Assembly: GCF_947493595.1 (NCBI RefSeq) | Contig: NZ_CANLRL010000008.1 | Location: 1-64,000 of the forward strand | Length of the DNA: 64,000 bases | Source of the DNA: an uncultured Shimia sp. | GTDB lineage: Bacteria; Pseudomonadota; Alphaproteobacteria; Rhodobacterales; Rhodobacteraceae | Reading direction: 5' to 3' | Shown here: positions 24,944-33,799 of the stretch, in pieces | How positions within the stretch are numbered: position 1 is the stretch's first letter | Layout of the letters: each line of letters starts with the position of its first letter | Position numbers and translations under genes: made by a program | Notes under the pieces: generated by a model | Seen by the model: only the letters and a program-made list of their open reading frames with translations | Databases searched by the model: none | Told to the model about the DNA's origin: nothing

Positions 24944-25696
24944 CTAGGGCATCACAAACGGCGTAGCGCCCACCAAGGCCACCTGCGCATCCGTGCCAAA
25001 CACATCCGCCAGCAGCGCCCCTGTGACCATGTCCACCGGTGAGCCTTCCCGCTCAATGCGCCCATCTTTGAGCACCACCAGATGATCCGCATAATGAGCA
25101 GCAAAATTGATGTCGTGCAGCACGATCACAATGGTCTTGCCTTCCTCATCCGCCAACCAACGCAACAGCGTCATCAGCGCGCGTGACGCAGCGATATCGA
25201 GGTTGTTCAGCGGTTCATCAAGCAGAAGGTAGCCCGTGTCCTGCGCGTAGGTCATCGCCACATGCGCTTTGTGACGCTGCCCTCCGGAAAGCGTGTCCAG
25301 AAAACGATCCGCCAAGGCTGTTAGACCAAAGGCGGCAAGCGACGCCTCAACCATCTCATGGTCTTCTGCGCCCAACCGCCCCTGACAATGCGGATAGCGC
25401 CCGAATTGAACCAACTCCTTCACCGTCAGCCGCGTGGCAAAATGCACTTGCTGAGGCAGGATCGCCAGTTTGCGGGCCAGAGCCTGCCGATTGGCAGGCG
25501 CAACGTCCATCCCATCGACCGTGATGCGGCCAGACTGCATCGGCAACAGCCGCGCAATATGAGAAAACAGCGACGACTTGCCAGCACCATTGGGACCGAT
25601 GAGGGCGGTGATGCCGCCTTTTGGCAAAGTCACAGACACATCGGTCAGAATTTGCGCGCTCGCCACCGAGTAGTTCAAGTTCTCAACGACAATCAT
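24944..25696 (-). CDS. Iron-siderophore ABC importer ATP-binding protein
   Basis: 250 residues from the ATG at 25696, which overlaps the permease stop (ATGA) and has GGAAAGG at proper spacing; an ATG at 25702 is too close to that site. Walker A GPNGAGKSS, signature LSGGQRHKAHVAM, Walker B YLLLDEPLNNLD and the VLHDINFAAHYADH switch are intact. Family: FepC/CeuD-type ATPases of ferric-siderophore importers. Last gene of the four-gene importer operon. Confidence 0.92.
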   Translation of the reverse strand: MIVVENLNYSVASAQILTDVSVTLPKGGITALIGPNGAGKSSLFSHIARLLPMQSGRITVDGMDVAPANRQALARKLAILPQQVHFATRLTVKELVQFGRYPHCQGRLGAEDHEMVEASLAAFGLTALADRFLDTLSGGQRHKAHVAMTYAQDTGYLLLDEPLNNLDIAASRALMTLLRWLADEEGKTIVIVLHDINFAAHYADHLVVLKDGRIEREGSPVDMVTGALLADVFGTDAQVALVGATPFVMP

Positions 25697-26637
25697 GTCC
25701 ATCCTTTCCGCAGCAAAAGTGCCAAAAATACAAAGCCACCGACAAAATCGATGACTACGGCCAAAGGCGTCGACATGCCCAAAACCCGCTCCAAAATGGT
25801 CTGCCCGCCCACCAGAACAATGCCTGCGATCAAAGCAGAGAGCGGGATCAGCATGGCATGGGTTTCGTTGGGCGCAATCAGTCGGGCAATCGACACCACC
25901 AGAAGCCCCAAAAACGCCACTGGCCCGACCAGCGCCGTACTCACCGCAACCAGCACCGCCACAAGCACCAAGGCCTGCTTCTGCCGCTTCGCCACCGGCT
26001 CGCCAAGGTTGGTGGCAATTTCAAAACCAAGGCTCAAAATATCCAGCTGCCGCCGCATGCGCCAGCACAGCAGCAGCGTCACCAAGGTCAGCCCAGCTGC
26101 CAACCACAGCAGGTTGAGCTCAATATAGTTGAACCGCGCATAAGAACTTACCTGAATGGTCGCAAACTCGCTGGGGTCGATCATCCGGAACACAAATGAC
26201 GTCAACGAGCGAAACAGGAAGCCAAAAATGATCCCGGTCAGCACCATGCGCATCAGATCCACGCGGTGTTGCCCCAACAATGTGCCAAACAACAGAAGCG
26301 CCGCGCCGATCAATAGAAACAGGTTTACAAAGAACACCAGTTCAGACGGCAAATGGTTGTACCCCGCCGCCCCAATCGTGAACACCGCCAGCGTGACGAT
26401 CAACGTGAACAGCGCATCAAATCCCATGGTGGACGGCGTCAATATGTGGTTGCGGGAGATGGTTTGAAACAACAGCGTCGCGGTCGACACCGCCACCCCA
26501 ACCAGCAGCAATGCCGCCAATTTCCGTCCCCGGAACCACAGCACAAAATCCCAGTTCCCACGCGCCTCCAACGTCATAAAAAGGCCGCAGCACACGGTCA
26601 GCAACACGCCGCAAATCAGCATCGACCTAGCGCGCAT
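25693..26637 (-). CDS. Siderophore ABC importer permease 2
   Basis: 314 residues from the ATG at 26637 (GAGG 7 nt upstream); longer in-frame starts exist up to 26688. About nine hydrophobic helices. FecCD-family segments: FRGRKLAALLLVGVAVSTATLLFQTISRNHILTPSTMGFDALF and VGPVAFLGLLVVSIARLIAPNETHAMLIPLSAL. This resembles the CeuC/FatC-type second permease of catechol siderophore importers. It overlaps the upstream permease gene by 11 bp. Confidence 0.9.
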   Translation of the reverse strand: MRARSMLICGVLLTVCCGLFMTLEARGNWDFVLWFRGRKLAALLLVGVAVSTATLLFQTISRNHILTPSTMGFDALFTLIVTLAVFTIGAAGYNHLPSELVFFVNLFLLIGAALLLFGTLLGQHRVDLMRMVLTGIIFGFLFRSLTSFVFRMIDPSEFATIQVSSYARFNYIELNLLWLAAGLTLVTLLLCWRMRRQLDILSLGFEIATNLGEPVAKRQKQALVLVAVLVAVSTALVGPVAFLGLLVVSIARLIAPNETHAMLIPLSALIAGIVLVGGQTILERVLGMSTPLAVVIDFVGGFVFLALLLRKGWT

Positions 26638-27589
26638 GCTTTGGCCTCGCATAGAGCAGCCACAAGAACACCACCGCGCCCAAAACACCCAGCACGGTAC
26701 CGACCGGAATTTCGTATGGCGCCCGGATCACCCGGCCAATGATATCAGACACCAGCACCAGCGAAGCCCCGCACAATGCGGTCAGCGGCAGCGTGGCGCG
26801 CAAGTTGTCGCCAAACCGGCGACTGATGATGTTGGGCACTATCAGACCCACAAACGGAATGGCCCCAACCGAGATCACAGTCAGCGCGGCCACCACTGAT
26901 ATCGCCAACAATCCAAGGATCATCACTTGATCATAATTGAGACCCAAGTTGATGCTCGCATCCCGACCAAGCCCGGCAATCGCAAACTGATCGGCGATCA
27001 CATAGATCAACACTGTCATCAACGCGGCGATCCACAACAGCTCGTAGCGCCCGCGCATGACGCCGCTGAAATCGCCATTCAGCCAGGTGTCAATGTACTG
27101 CAGCATGTCCCATTGGTACGCGACGAAAGTCACCCCTGCCCCAATGATCCCACCGTAAATCATCGCAACCAAAGGCACCAAAAGCGGTTGGGCCGGTGGC
27201 AAACGCCGCACAATCAGCAGGAACCCAATGCTTGAGAGCAGCGCGGTCGCCGTGGCGATGCTCATCTTCACAAGAATAGAAACCTTCGGGAACAACAGCA
27301 CCACTATCAAGATGCCAAGCGCCGCCCCCTGCCCTGTGCCAGCCGTCATCGGTTCAACAAACCGGTTGCGCACCAGCATCTGCATGATCATCCCGCACAC
27401 CGCCAAGGCAGCGCCAGCAATCAATGCGGCCAAGGTTCTGGGCAATCGACTGTCCAGCATCAGGCCAAAGGCCTCACTGTCGTGTAAAACCTCACTTGGC
27501 CGCAGGGAGATCACCCCAACAAACAAGGAAATGGCGGCCAGAACCAATGTTCCAGCCGCCAAACAAAGTGCTGCGGAGTGCCGTCGCAT
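26627..27589 (-). CDS. Siderophore ABC importer permease 1
   Basis: 320 residues, about nine to ten membrane helices, FecCD family: LDSRLPRTLAALIAGAALAVCGMIMQMLVRNRFVEPMTAGTGQGAALG and SVGAIPFVGLIVPNIISRRFGDNLRATLPLTAL, ending APYEIPVGTVLGVLGAVVFLWLL. CeuB/FatD-like. It starts 6 bp after the binding protein gene stop. With permease 2 it should form a heterodimeric channel. Confidence 0.92.
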   Translation of the reverse strand: MRRHSAALCLAAGTLVLAAISLFVGVISLRPSEVLHDSEAFGLMLDSRLPRTLAALIAGAALAVCGMIMQMLVRNRFVEPMTAGTGQGAALGILIVVLLFPKVSILVKMSIATATALLSSIGFLLIVRRLPPAQPLLVPLVAMIYGGIIGAGVTFVAYQWDMLQYIDTWLNGDFSGVMRGRYELLWIAALMTVLIYVIADQFAIAGLGRDASINLGLNYDQVMILGLLAISVVAALTVISVGAIPFVGLIVPNIISRRFGDNLRATLPLTALCGASLVLVSDIIGRVIRAPYEIPVGTVLGVLGAVVFLWLLYARPKHAR

Positions 27590-27595
27590 TCAGCG

Positions 27596-28480
27596 TTAGC
27601 CCGAGGTAAAGGCGCTTAGGAACGCGTCCAGAGTGCGGGACATGGACTGGATGCCGCCACCGGCAATGTAGATGTCCGCCGCATTCAGGTAGACAACGTT
27701 GCCGTTTTTCCAGGCAGTGGTCTCAGCAACCAGCGGGTTGTCCAAGGTAATCGCTGCACTTTCGCCCGGACGGCCAATCGCCGCCAGACGATCAATCACG
27801 ATCAGAATGTCCGGGTTGGCCTCTTTGATGAACTCAAAAGAAACCGCCTCGCCATGCGAAGATTGCTCCACGCCATCCACGGCTTCTTCCAGCCCCAACT
27901 TGGTGTGCAGCCAGTCAAACCGCCCGCCAGCGCCATAGGCCGAGATCTTTGGCCCGTTGGTCATCACGATCAGCGCAGTGCCTTTGCCGTCCAGTGCGGC
28001 CTTGGTATGCGCCAGCTTGTCCGTGAACGCCGCTTTCAACCCGGCCGCTTCCGCTTCCTTGCCAAAGATCGCACCGTAGGCGTCAAGGCGCTCAAGCCCC
28101 TGACCAACAGTGTCTTGCCAAATGGTCATGTCAATGGTGGGCGCCATTTCTGCCATGGCCTTGGCCTGCTTGGAGGAGCGTCCGCCTACCACAACCAGAT
28201 CCGGTGCCAGCGCGTTGATCGCCTCAAAATCCGGCTCAAAAATGTTGCCAATCGTGGCCGCGCCTTTGGTCGCATCCACCAAGTAATCTACGTAGACGTT
28301 TTCCGGGACACCCGCCAAAGGCACTTGCAAAGCCGACAGCGTATCGATGGCCGCAATGTCAAACACCGCTACCTTAGCGGGTGTGCCATCTACATGTGCC
28401 TTACCTGCATAGGTGTCCACCTCTGCGGCTTGCAGAGAGGTTGCGCTCAGAACCAGCGCGCAAAAAATACGCTTAAACAA
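27596..28480 (-). CDS. Periplasmic ferric-siderophore-binding protein
   Basis: 294 residues with a short signal peptide (about 1-18, LSATSLQAAE) and the PeriBP/TroA fold: KVAVFDIAAIDTLSALQVPLAGVPE, FEPDFEAINALAPDLVVVGGRSSKQ, GPKISAYGAGGRFDWLHTKLGL, VIDRLAAIGRPGESA. This pattern matches the CeuE/FatB/YclQ group, which binds catecholate or mixed siderophores, often through Arg/Tyr/His side chains. The lack of a lipobox indicates a soluble periplasmic form. First gene of its operon; divergent from the DUF2218 gene. Confidence 0.9.
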   Translation of the reverse strand: MFKRIFCALVLSATSLQAAEVDTYAGKAHVDGTPAKVAVFDIAAIDTLSALQVPLAGVPENVYVDYLVDATKGAATIGNIFEPDFEAINALAPDLVVVGGRSSKQAKAMAEMAPTIDMTIWQDTVGQGLERLDAYGAIFGKEAEAAGLKAAFTDKLAHTKAALDGKGTALIVMTNGPKISAYGAGGRFDWLHTKLGLEEAVDGVEQSSHGEAVSFEFIKEANPDILIVIDRLAAIGRPGESAAITLDNPLVAETTAWKNGNVVYLNAADIYIAGGGIQSMSRTLDAFLSAFTSG

Positions 28481-28599
28481 TGGAATTCTCCAGTTTAGGC
28501 GTCTGGCTGTTTATCTGGCTGAACGCGATTGCAGCTTGATTATCCGCTCAAAATGCGCGAGTCCAGAGTAACAAATTATTTTACTCAGGAACTAGCCCG

Positions 28600-28884
28600 A
28601 TGTTGACGGCCACAGGCACTTTTTCCACCAAAAACGCTTCAAAATACCTTGTACAACTGTGCAAGCACTTTGCCCATAAGATCGACGTGACCTACGACGA
28701 GGCCAACGGAAATTGCTCCTTTCCCATGGGCACCGCCGCCATGGCGGCCGATCCTGAAGAATTGCGTGTGGAAGTCGAAGTGAACGATGCCGAAGGGCTC
28801 GCACAGGTCAAACACGTGATCGACGTTCATCTTGAACGGTTTGCCTTCCGCGAAGATTTCAAAAACATGGACTGGAGCGCCTAA
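28600..28884 (+). CDS. DUF2218-family small protein
   Basis: 94 residues. The pattern GTFSTKNASKYLVQLCKHFAHKIDV...FPMGTAAMAADPEELRVEVEVNDAEGLAQVKHVIDVHLERFAFRE fits DUF2218. It is cytosolic with no signal peptide; cysteines at the LCKHF and NGNCSF sites. Members sit beside siderophore or heme uptake genes, and this one is divergent from the siderophore-binding protein with 119 bp between. It may act in intracellular iron release, but the function is not established. Confidence 0.85.
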   Translation: MLTATGTFSTKNASKYLVQLCKHFAHKIDVTYDEANGNCSFPMGTAAMAADPEELRVEVEVNDAEGLAQVKHVIDVHLERFAFREDFKNMDWSA

Positions 28885-28925
28885 GCAAACTTGCGCTGTG
28901 ATTTCTTCACAACCGAAGTACCGTT

Positions 28926-29400
28926 ATGAGTGAAAACAGTGCCTCACTTCAGGATACGCCATCTTACGCAGCCTTCTTTAATGATGCGATCCAAACATCG
29001 GCCACAGCCGTGTTTGGTTTTACATCCTGAAAAGCCAACGCAAGTTTTCCCTGAAAATCTCCCAAGCACTAACAGAGCAAGGAATGGGAGATCCCGTCTG
29101 GTATGAAAACTTGTATGTGAGCCGGATAGGAAGCTCATGGGCGAATTGGAGATCAAGCAGCTGCTCCGGCAATACAGCCTCTCCCGCCATGTCAGACGCA
29201 TAGAAAGCGCGGGCCTCATCTGCCGCGACTACATCGCGGACGGGCGACGGAAACAGGTGTTGTTCCTAAGTGACCTAGGCGCTGAGCGATTGGACAGCGA
29301 CTGGCCCTGTACCTTGGCCCGCTCAAGGCGGAGATGGGGCCGCTCCTTGACACAGATGACGCTTACGTTCTTGCGCGCTTCTTACTTCGCTTGCTGCCAT
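28926..29400 (+). pseudogene. Frameshifted MarR-family regulator
   Basis: Pieces of one MarR protein appear in successive frames. From the ATG at 28926: SENSASLQDTPSYAAFFNDA to a stop near 29028. In a second frame: FYILKSQRKFSLKISQALTEQ then GMGDPVWYENLYV. From about 29137: MGELEIKQLLRQYSLSRHVRRIE and SAGLICRDYIADGRRKQVLF, the MarR wing. After about 29298: YLGPLKAEMGPLLDTDDAY and ARFLLRLLP. At least three frame changes are needed to join them. It was probably an iron or stress regulator of nearby genes (inference). Confidence 0.75.
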
Positions 29401-29794
29401 ACTCCACGGCCATATCCACACTGCCGCTATTCACCAGGTTTTGGTTGTGCGGATACTGTTGAACCTGCAACGCCGCCACGGTGCCCAATGGCGCGCCGTA
29501 ATCTTGCAGATACCAGGCGCCGTGGCCGATGCCATCCCGCTCCACATCGCTGCGCGACACGCTAAACCGAATGGAGCCGTTGTCCCCACCACTGCGCACA
29601 TTGTCGATCTGGGTCAGGAAGAACTCACCACCAATTTTGGTGTTTGCAGCCCCCCAGTCAAAACCAACCGTGTGGTTTTCAGCCTGTGAGGCCTCCAGGC
29701 TAGAGCAGCCCCATGTGGGAATCTCGAATAGATAGTTGCCCTCCAGCTGGATGCCGCCAAACATATTGGACGCACCACAGTGGTAACCCGGCCC
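29363..29794 (-). pseudogene. Internal fragment of a TonB-dependent receptor
   Basis: The minus strand reads about 143 codons without start or full domains: CGPGYHCGASNMFGG then IQLEGNYLFEIPTWGCSSLE, HTVGFDWGAANTKIGGEFFL, RFSVSRSDVERDGIGHG, QQYPHNQNLVNSGSVD. This looks like a middle part of a TonB-dependent receptor barrel. Plug and C-terminal strand are missing, it opens after a TAG near 29797, and it overlaps the MarR remnant. It is probably a relic of a second siderophore receptor. Confidence 0.55.
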
Positions 29795-29812
29795 ACACTC
29801 CTATTGTCTCAT

Positions 29813-30619
29813 TCACCAAGAAATTGGGTCAAGGCTGAACAACAAGGACAACTGTTCATAGACGCCTGGTTCTTCTTGCTTAAGGGATGTCGGTCTTTCA
29901 AAGAAAACCTCAACGGATACAGCAAAGAATTCTTCGTGACCTTCCGCACCATAATGGTCGATAACGGTCTTCCGCCCCCTTTGAACAAGTTGGACGTGCT
30001 TGTTAAATGCCGTTTTGAACACTTGAGCCCAATCCGAGTACTTTTGGTTAGGTCCGAGGTTTGGCACCCCATCTGTACGGCCTGACAGGTCATCGATTTG
30101 ATGGGCAAACTCATGGAATACTACATTGTGACCATCCATGTGATTTGCTGCGCCTTTCTGGGAGTGCGACCAGGACAGGATGACAGGTCCACGCGACCAG
30201 CTTTCCCCAGTGCGAACGATGTCGCGTTCGATCACGACATAGCCATTGTGTTGTGTTTGCCTCGACTTGAAGGCTCCGGGGTATACAAGAATAGTGGTAA
30301 GGTGATCATACCAGATTTCGCTGTTAGCAACCAAAAGACAGGCTTGCCCCGCTATGGAAACTTTCATTTCCTCCGTGATTTCAAGCCCATTGCATCCGGT
30401 GAATTGCACCTGATCCAAAAACCGATTGATCTTGCCTTCCAGCTTATTGCGCAGGTCTATGGGCAGCTTTTCGGTAATGGGAACTTGTTCCTCCAAAATC
30501 GCGCGATGAACCGCAGACAAGGGTTGAGACAGAAGCCTATGCAGGCGCTGGCGCTTGGCCCAGAATTTGATCATCAAAGCGAAGGCACCTAGGGCCAACA
30601 CAACAAAGAAGACAACCAT
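29813..30619 (-). CDS. mtfA: Zinc metallopeptidase MtfA (M90 family)
   Basis: 268 residues from the ATG at 30619 with GAGG upstream; a TTG eight codons earlier lacks a site. One N-terminal membrane segment (about 1-18), then the MtfA domain with IAGQACLLVANSEIWYDHLTTILVYPGAF, the zinc site HEFAHQIDDLSG (HExxH), and the downstream glutamate region YGAEGHEEFFAVSVEVFFERP. In enterobacteria MtfA binds and inactivates Mlc and so tunes sugar uptake; the membrane anchor here suggests a membrane-bound variant. It stands alone, flanked by receptor remnants and a long gap. Confidence 0.9.
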   Translation of the reverse strand: MVVFFVVLALGAFALMIKFWAKRQRLHRLLSQPLSAVHRAILEEQVPITEKLPIDLRNKLEGKINRFLDQVQFTGCNGLEITEEMKVSIAGQACLLVANSEIWYDHLTTILVYPGAFKSRQTQHNGYVVIERDIVRTGESWSRGPVILSWSHSQKGAANHMDGHNVVFHEFAHQIDDLSGRTDGVPNLGPNQKYSDWAQVFKTAFNKHVQLVQRGRKTVIDHYGAEGHEEFFAVSVEVFFERPTSLKQEEPGVYEQLSLLFSLDPISW

Positions 30620-31013
30620 CCGTGTAAACCTCGCTCTGCACAATACCGCCCCCCGGACATAGGCGAAAATGGGATGAAACAGAACCGTGCGGGTCCAAGT
30701 ATCCGAATTCTGTCAACACATACCGCACAGTGCATCGACACTCGGCGAGATTTAGAATGTGGTCAATAAATGGGAAATCCCCAACTGTGACACGAAAACG
30801 CTTGCACTAAATCGTCAGCGAGCAGTCATTCGACCCGGCTGCGAAAACAAAGCGTTAATGGCGAAAGCGACCAACTAGGCTCTCCCTGAGCGAATTCCGC
30901 ATCCAACGCTGCACACCAACATCGGTAAAGTGCAGGTAGTGTCTTTCGCTAAATTACAGAAAACGGTTCTGATCGTAATTATGAAATCGAGACGGTTTTG
31001 AGTGACAAACCTG
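30620..31013. other. Intergenic region between mtfA and ubiX
   Basis: No gene supported. It contains the mtfA promoter region and the 3' side of ubiX. TTGACA occurs near 30712 on the mtfA strand without a convincing -10 at 17 nt. No repeat or terminator is evident. Short ORFs here have no ribosome sites. Confidence 0.4.
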
Positions 31014-31610
31014 TTAGAGCGCTTTTTCTGTGTGGGACCCCGCCGTCTCCGTCCAACATTTCGCAAGGCCGCTGCCAACGCCTAGAACATCAATTGCTCG
31101 CGCGGCCACTTGATCCACAATCTGGGCAGTGGTTTTCGGATTTAAGTAAAACGCGGGCACCGGTGGCATCACAATTGCGCCCATTTCGGTCACCGATGTC
31201 ATGTTCCTGAGATGCGCCAAAGTCAGTGGGGCCTCGCGGGCCAGTAACACCAACCGCCGGCGCTCCTTGAGTTGCACGCCAGCCGCGCGGGTCAGCAAAT
31301 TGTCGTCTAATCCCGCAGCGATGGCGGCGAGCGACCGCATGGAACACGGCGCTACGATCATGCCCGCGACCGGCACGGATCCGGAGGCAATGCTGGCGCC
31401 GATGTTGTGCACGTCGTGAACCCGAGAAGCCTGCGCTTTCAGGTGGTGCCAGGCGTCCGGGCCAACCTCTTCAAGCAACGTGAGTCGCGTCGCCGCGCTG
31501 GCCACCAAATCCACTTCGGCGCCCACTTCACGCAACTGACGCACCACTGACACACCCAAGGCCGCGCCGGACGCGCCTGCAATCCCCACAATCACTCTTG
31601 TATTGTGCAT
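31014..31610 (-). CDS. ubiX: Flavin prenyltransferase
   Basis: 198 residues from the ATG at 31610, which overlaps the ubiD stop (TAATG). Pattern: IVGIAGASGAALGVSVVRQLREVGAEV at the FMN-binding N-terminus, SGSVPVAGMIVAPCSMRSLAAIAAGLDDNLLTRAAGVQLKERRRLVLL, AREAPLTLAHLRNMTSVTEMGAIVMPPVPAFY. UbiX prenylates FMN to give the cofactor of UbiD. The coupling to ubiD fits this role. Confidence 0.95.
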   Translation of the reverse strand: MHNTRVIVGIAGASGAALGVSVVRQLREVGAEVDLVASAATRLTLLEEVGPDAWHHLKAQASRVHDVHNIGASIASGSVPVAGMIVAPCSMRSLAAIAAGLDDNLLTRAAGVQLKERRRLVLLAREAPLTLAHLRNMTSVTEMGAIVMPPVPAFYLNPKTTAQIVDQVAARAIDVLGVGSGLAKCWTETAGSHTEKAL

Positions 31611-33127
31611 TATTTTGCGTCCTTTCTGAGCCCTGGCATCACCTGAGCAACGAGGCTTTCCGCAAAAGCCGCGTCCGCGGGTGCTGTGTGCATGACAGCG
31701 CCCCAATCACGGCGGGTCTCACTCTCAATTTTGATGGTGGCATCAAGGCCAATTTTTCCCGCTAAGCCAGGTTCTGGCGAGGCAAAGTCCAGATAGTCCA
31801 TTGGCATGTTTTCAAGTCGCAAGACATCGCGCCCCGGATCCATCCGGCTGGCCAAGGCCCAGGCAATGTCATCCCAGTTACGCACGTCGATGTCGTCATC
31901 CAACACCACAATCATCTTGGTGTAGCTGAACTGCGGCAGCATTCCCCACAGCGCCATCATCACGCGACGGGCTTGCCCGGGATAGCGTTTGTCTATGCTA
32001 ATAACCGCCATGCGGTATGAACAGGCTGCTGGCGGCAGCCATACGTCGCGGATTTCTGGGATTTGTGCCTGAATGGTTGGCAGTGCCAGATAGTTGAACA
32101 CCTCTCCAATCACCGCAGGCTCATCCGGAGGCCGCCCCGTATAGGTCGACAAATAAAGCGGGTCTGTGCGGTGGGTCACTGCTGTAACTTGCATCACTGG
32201 GAAGGGCTCTGCCTTGTTGTAATAGCCAGTATGATCGCCAAACGGACCTTCCGGCGCGGTCTCCGTTGATGACACATAGCCTTCCAAAACAATTTCGGCG
32301 TTTGCCGGTACGAGTAGCGGCACTGTCTTGGCTGGCACCATGGCTGGCCGTTGGCCATTGAGCGCTCCGGAGAAGGTCAGCTCCGACACGGTTTCCGGCA
32401 AGGGCAAGGCGGCTGACAACAGTGTCGCGGGGTCTGCGCCCAGTACCACCGCCACGGGGGTTGGCTCCCCAGCTTGTGCCCAGCTTCGGTGATGCGCCGC
32501 GCCGCCGCGATGAGGCAGCCACCGCATGATCAGTTTGTCGCGGTCGAGCACCTGCGCGCGATAGACCCCCGCGTTATATCGTGTCACCTGCGTGGTCTCC
32601 ACGCCACAAGGTTTGGTGATGACAACTGGCCAGGTGATCAGCGGTCCGCCATCCTCCGGCCAATGGGTTTGCACCGGAATCTTTCCAAGATCCACAGCCG
32701 CGCCTTCCTGCACCACCTGTTGAACAGGCGCGGATCGCACTGTCTTGGGCCGCGTATTAAGGGCCGCCTTTAGCATTGGCCATCGCGACAGCACATCCCG
32801 CATGCCACCTGGGGGCGTTGGAGCCCGCAGCGCTGCCAAGAAATGCCCCAGCTCTGAGATACTCTCCAGGGAAATGCCCAACCCTGCGGCCACCCGTTCT
32901 GAGGTGCCAAACAGATTTGTCACCACGGGCATGTCAAAGGTGCGCCCTGCATCGGACCTCGGCGTCTCGAATTGCAACACCGGTCCATCCCGCTCCAACA
33001 CATGACGATGCACAGCTGTCATCTGATGGCACACCGCAACCGGGGCGGTAACGGATTGAAACTGTTGGGTCTCTTTGCACCAAGCCAGAAAGTCTCTCAG
33101 GCTTGCAAAAGGCGGAAGCTGGCGCAC
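31610..33127 (-). CDS. ubiD: UbiD-family prenyl-FMN decarboxylase
   Basis: 505 residues with a GTG start at 33127 (AGGACGA upstream). UbiD hallmarks: VTRYNAGVYRAQVLDRDKLIMRWLPHRGGAAHHR (prFMN-binding region with Arg and His), VLGADPATLLSAALPLPE, EIVLEGYVSSTETAPEGPFGDHTGYYN (catalytic E-R-E-type acid cluster), and VVLDDDIDVRNWDDIAWALASRMDPGRD. It should decarboxylate the polyprenyl-hydroxybenzoate of ubiquinone synthesis. Divergent from ubiT with an FNR-like box in between. Confidence 0.93.
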   Translation of the reverse strand: MRQLPPFASLRDFLAWCKETQQFQSVTAPVAVCHQMTAVHRHVLERDGPVLQFETPRSDAGRTFDMPVVTNLFGTSERVAAGLGISLESISELGHFLAALRAPTPPGGMRDVLSRWPMLKAALNTRPKTVRSAPVQQVVQEGAAVDLGKIPVQTHWPEDGGPLITWPVVITKPCGVETTQVTRYNAGVYRAQVLDRDKLIMRWLPHRGGAAHHRSWAQAGEPTPVAVVLGADPATLLSAALPLPETVSELTFSGALNGQRPAMVPAKTVPLLVPANAEIVLEGYVSSTETAPEGPFGDHTGYYNKAEPFPVMQVTAVTHRTDPLYLSTYTGRPPDEPAVIGEVFNYLALPTIQAQIPEIRDVWLPPAACSYRMAVISIDKRYPGQARRVMMALWGMLPQFSYTKMIVVLDDDIDVRNWDDIAWALASRMDPGRDVLRLENMPMDYLDFASPEPGLAGKIGLDATIKIESETRRDWGAVMHTAPADAAFAESLVAQVMPGLRKDAK

Positions 33128-33183
33128 GGCGTCGTCCTGTATTGTCTGTTTGCTCCGCCTATCAGCAAAAATGCCGGGCGAAA

Positions 33184-33197
33184 TTGACCGCCGTCAA
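33184..33197. promoter_or_regulatory. FNR/Dnr-like binding site between ubiD and ubiT
   Basis: TTGACCGCCGTCAA: perfect palindromic arms TTGAC and GTCAA with a 4-nt spacer, as in FNR-class sites (TTGAT-N4-ATCAA). It is 57 bp upstream of ubiD and 63 bp upstream of ubiT, so it can serve both directions. Confidence 0.6.
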
Positions 33198-33259
33198 TTT
33201 GCCCCCCTGTACCAGGCCTTACGAAGGAGCAGTCAAGACCAAGACCAAGGGAGTCCTCC

Positions 33260-33799
33260 TTGTCACAAACTACTGTTTCCGTGCCACGGTGCCCGCCTCT
33301 ATTGGCCGTGCCGTTGCGCGCTGTGCCGCTTGCGCCGCTATCAGCTTCACTCACAGCTTTCTCGCGCCGTATTGCCACGTCCCATCCTGGCTTGTTTCGC
33401 CGCCTGGGCGACTATGCCAACACACCTTTCGTGATCGATCCAACCGACCTGCCGTTGGTAATCCTTTTGCACCCCGGCAATGGCAAACCCAAGATCACAC
33501 TGACCCGCCGTCCGGTTCAGGGGGCCGCCCGCATCGCAGGGCCTTTGGCCGCGCTTCTGGGGCTTGTGCATGGCGGCTTTGATGGGGATGCGCTGTTTTT
33601 CTCACGAGATCTGGTGATCGAGGGGGATACCTCGGCCTCGCTTGCGCTGCGCAACGCCATTGATGACGCGGAACTCGACTTCTCTGAAGAGCTTATGAAC
33701 TTGACCGGTCCGCTTGCTGCGCCGGTCCATCGGGCATTGCTGTTGTTGGAGCGGCGCACTGGCCTGTGTCTCACCCGTCCGGAGGAACCCGCATGGTGA
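33260..33799 (+). CDS. ubiT: UbiT, SCP2-domain accessory factor of anaerobic ubiquinone synthesis
   Basis: 179 residues. TTG start at 33260 supported by AGGGAG 7 nt upstream and a tight fit to the domain. The core LPLVILLHPGNGKPKITLTRR, then GGFDGDALFFSRDLVIEGDTSASLALRNAIDDAELD, is the SCP2 sterol-carrier fold found in UbiT. UbiT probably binds the isoprenoid intermediates for UbiU-UbiV. Its stop overlaps the ubiU start region. No signal peptide, consistent with a cytosolic or membrane-associated role. Confidence 0.9.
   Translation: MSQTTVSVPRCPPLLAVPLRAVPLAPLSASLTAFSRRIATSHPGLFRRLGDYANTPFVIDPTDLPLVILLHPGNGKPKITLTRRPVQGAARIAGPLAALLGLVHGGFDGDALFFSRDLVIEGDTSASLALRNAIDDAELDFSEELMNLTGPLAAPVHRALLLLERRTGLCLTRPEEPAW

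Noticed and set aside
28533-28550. FNR or IRO site upstream of the siderophore-binding protein
   Set aside because: TTGATTATCCGCTCAA has TTGA and TCAA arms with an 8-nt gap; it matches neither TTGAT-N4-ATCAA nor TGA-N9-TCA.
30875-31078. 67-codon open frame on the minus strand overlapping ubiX
   Set aside because: No ribosome site and no domain; it overlaps the ubiX end.
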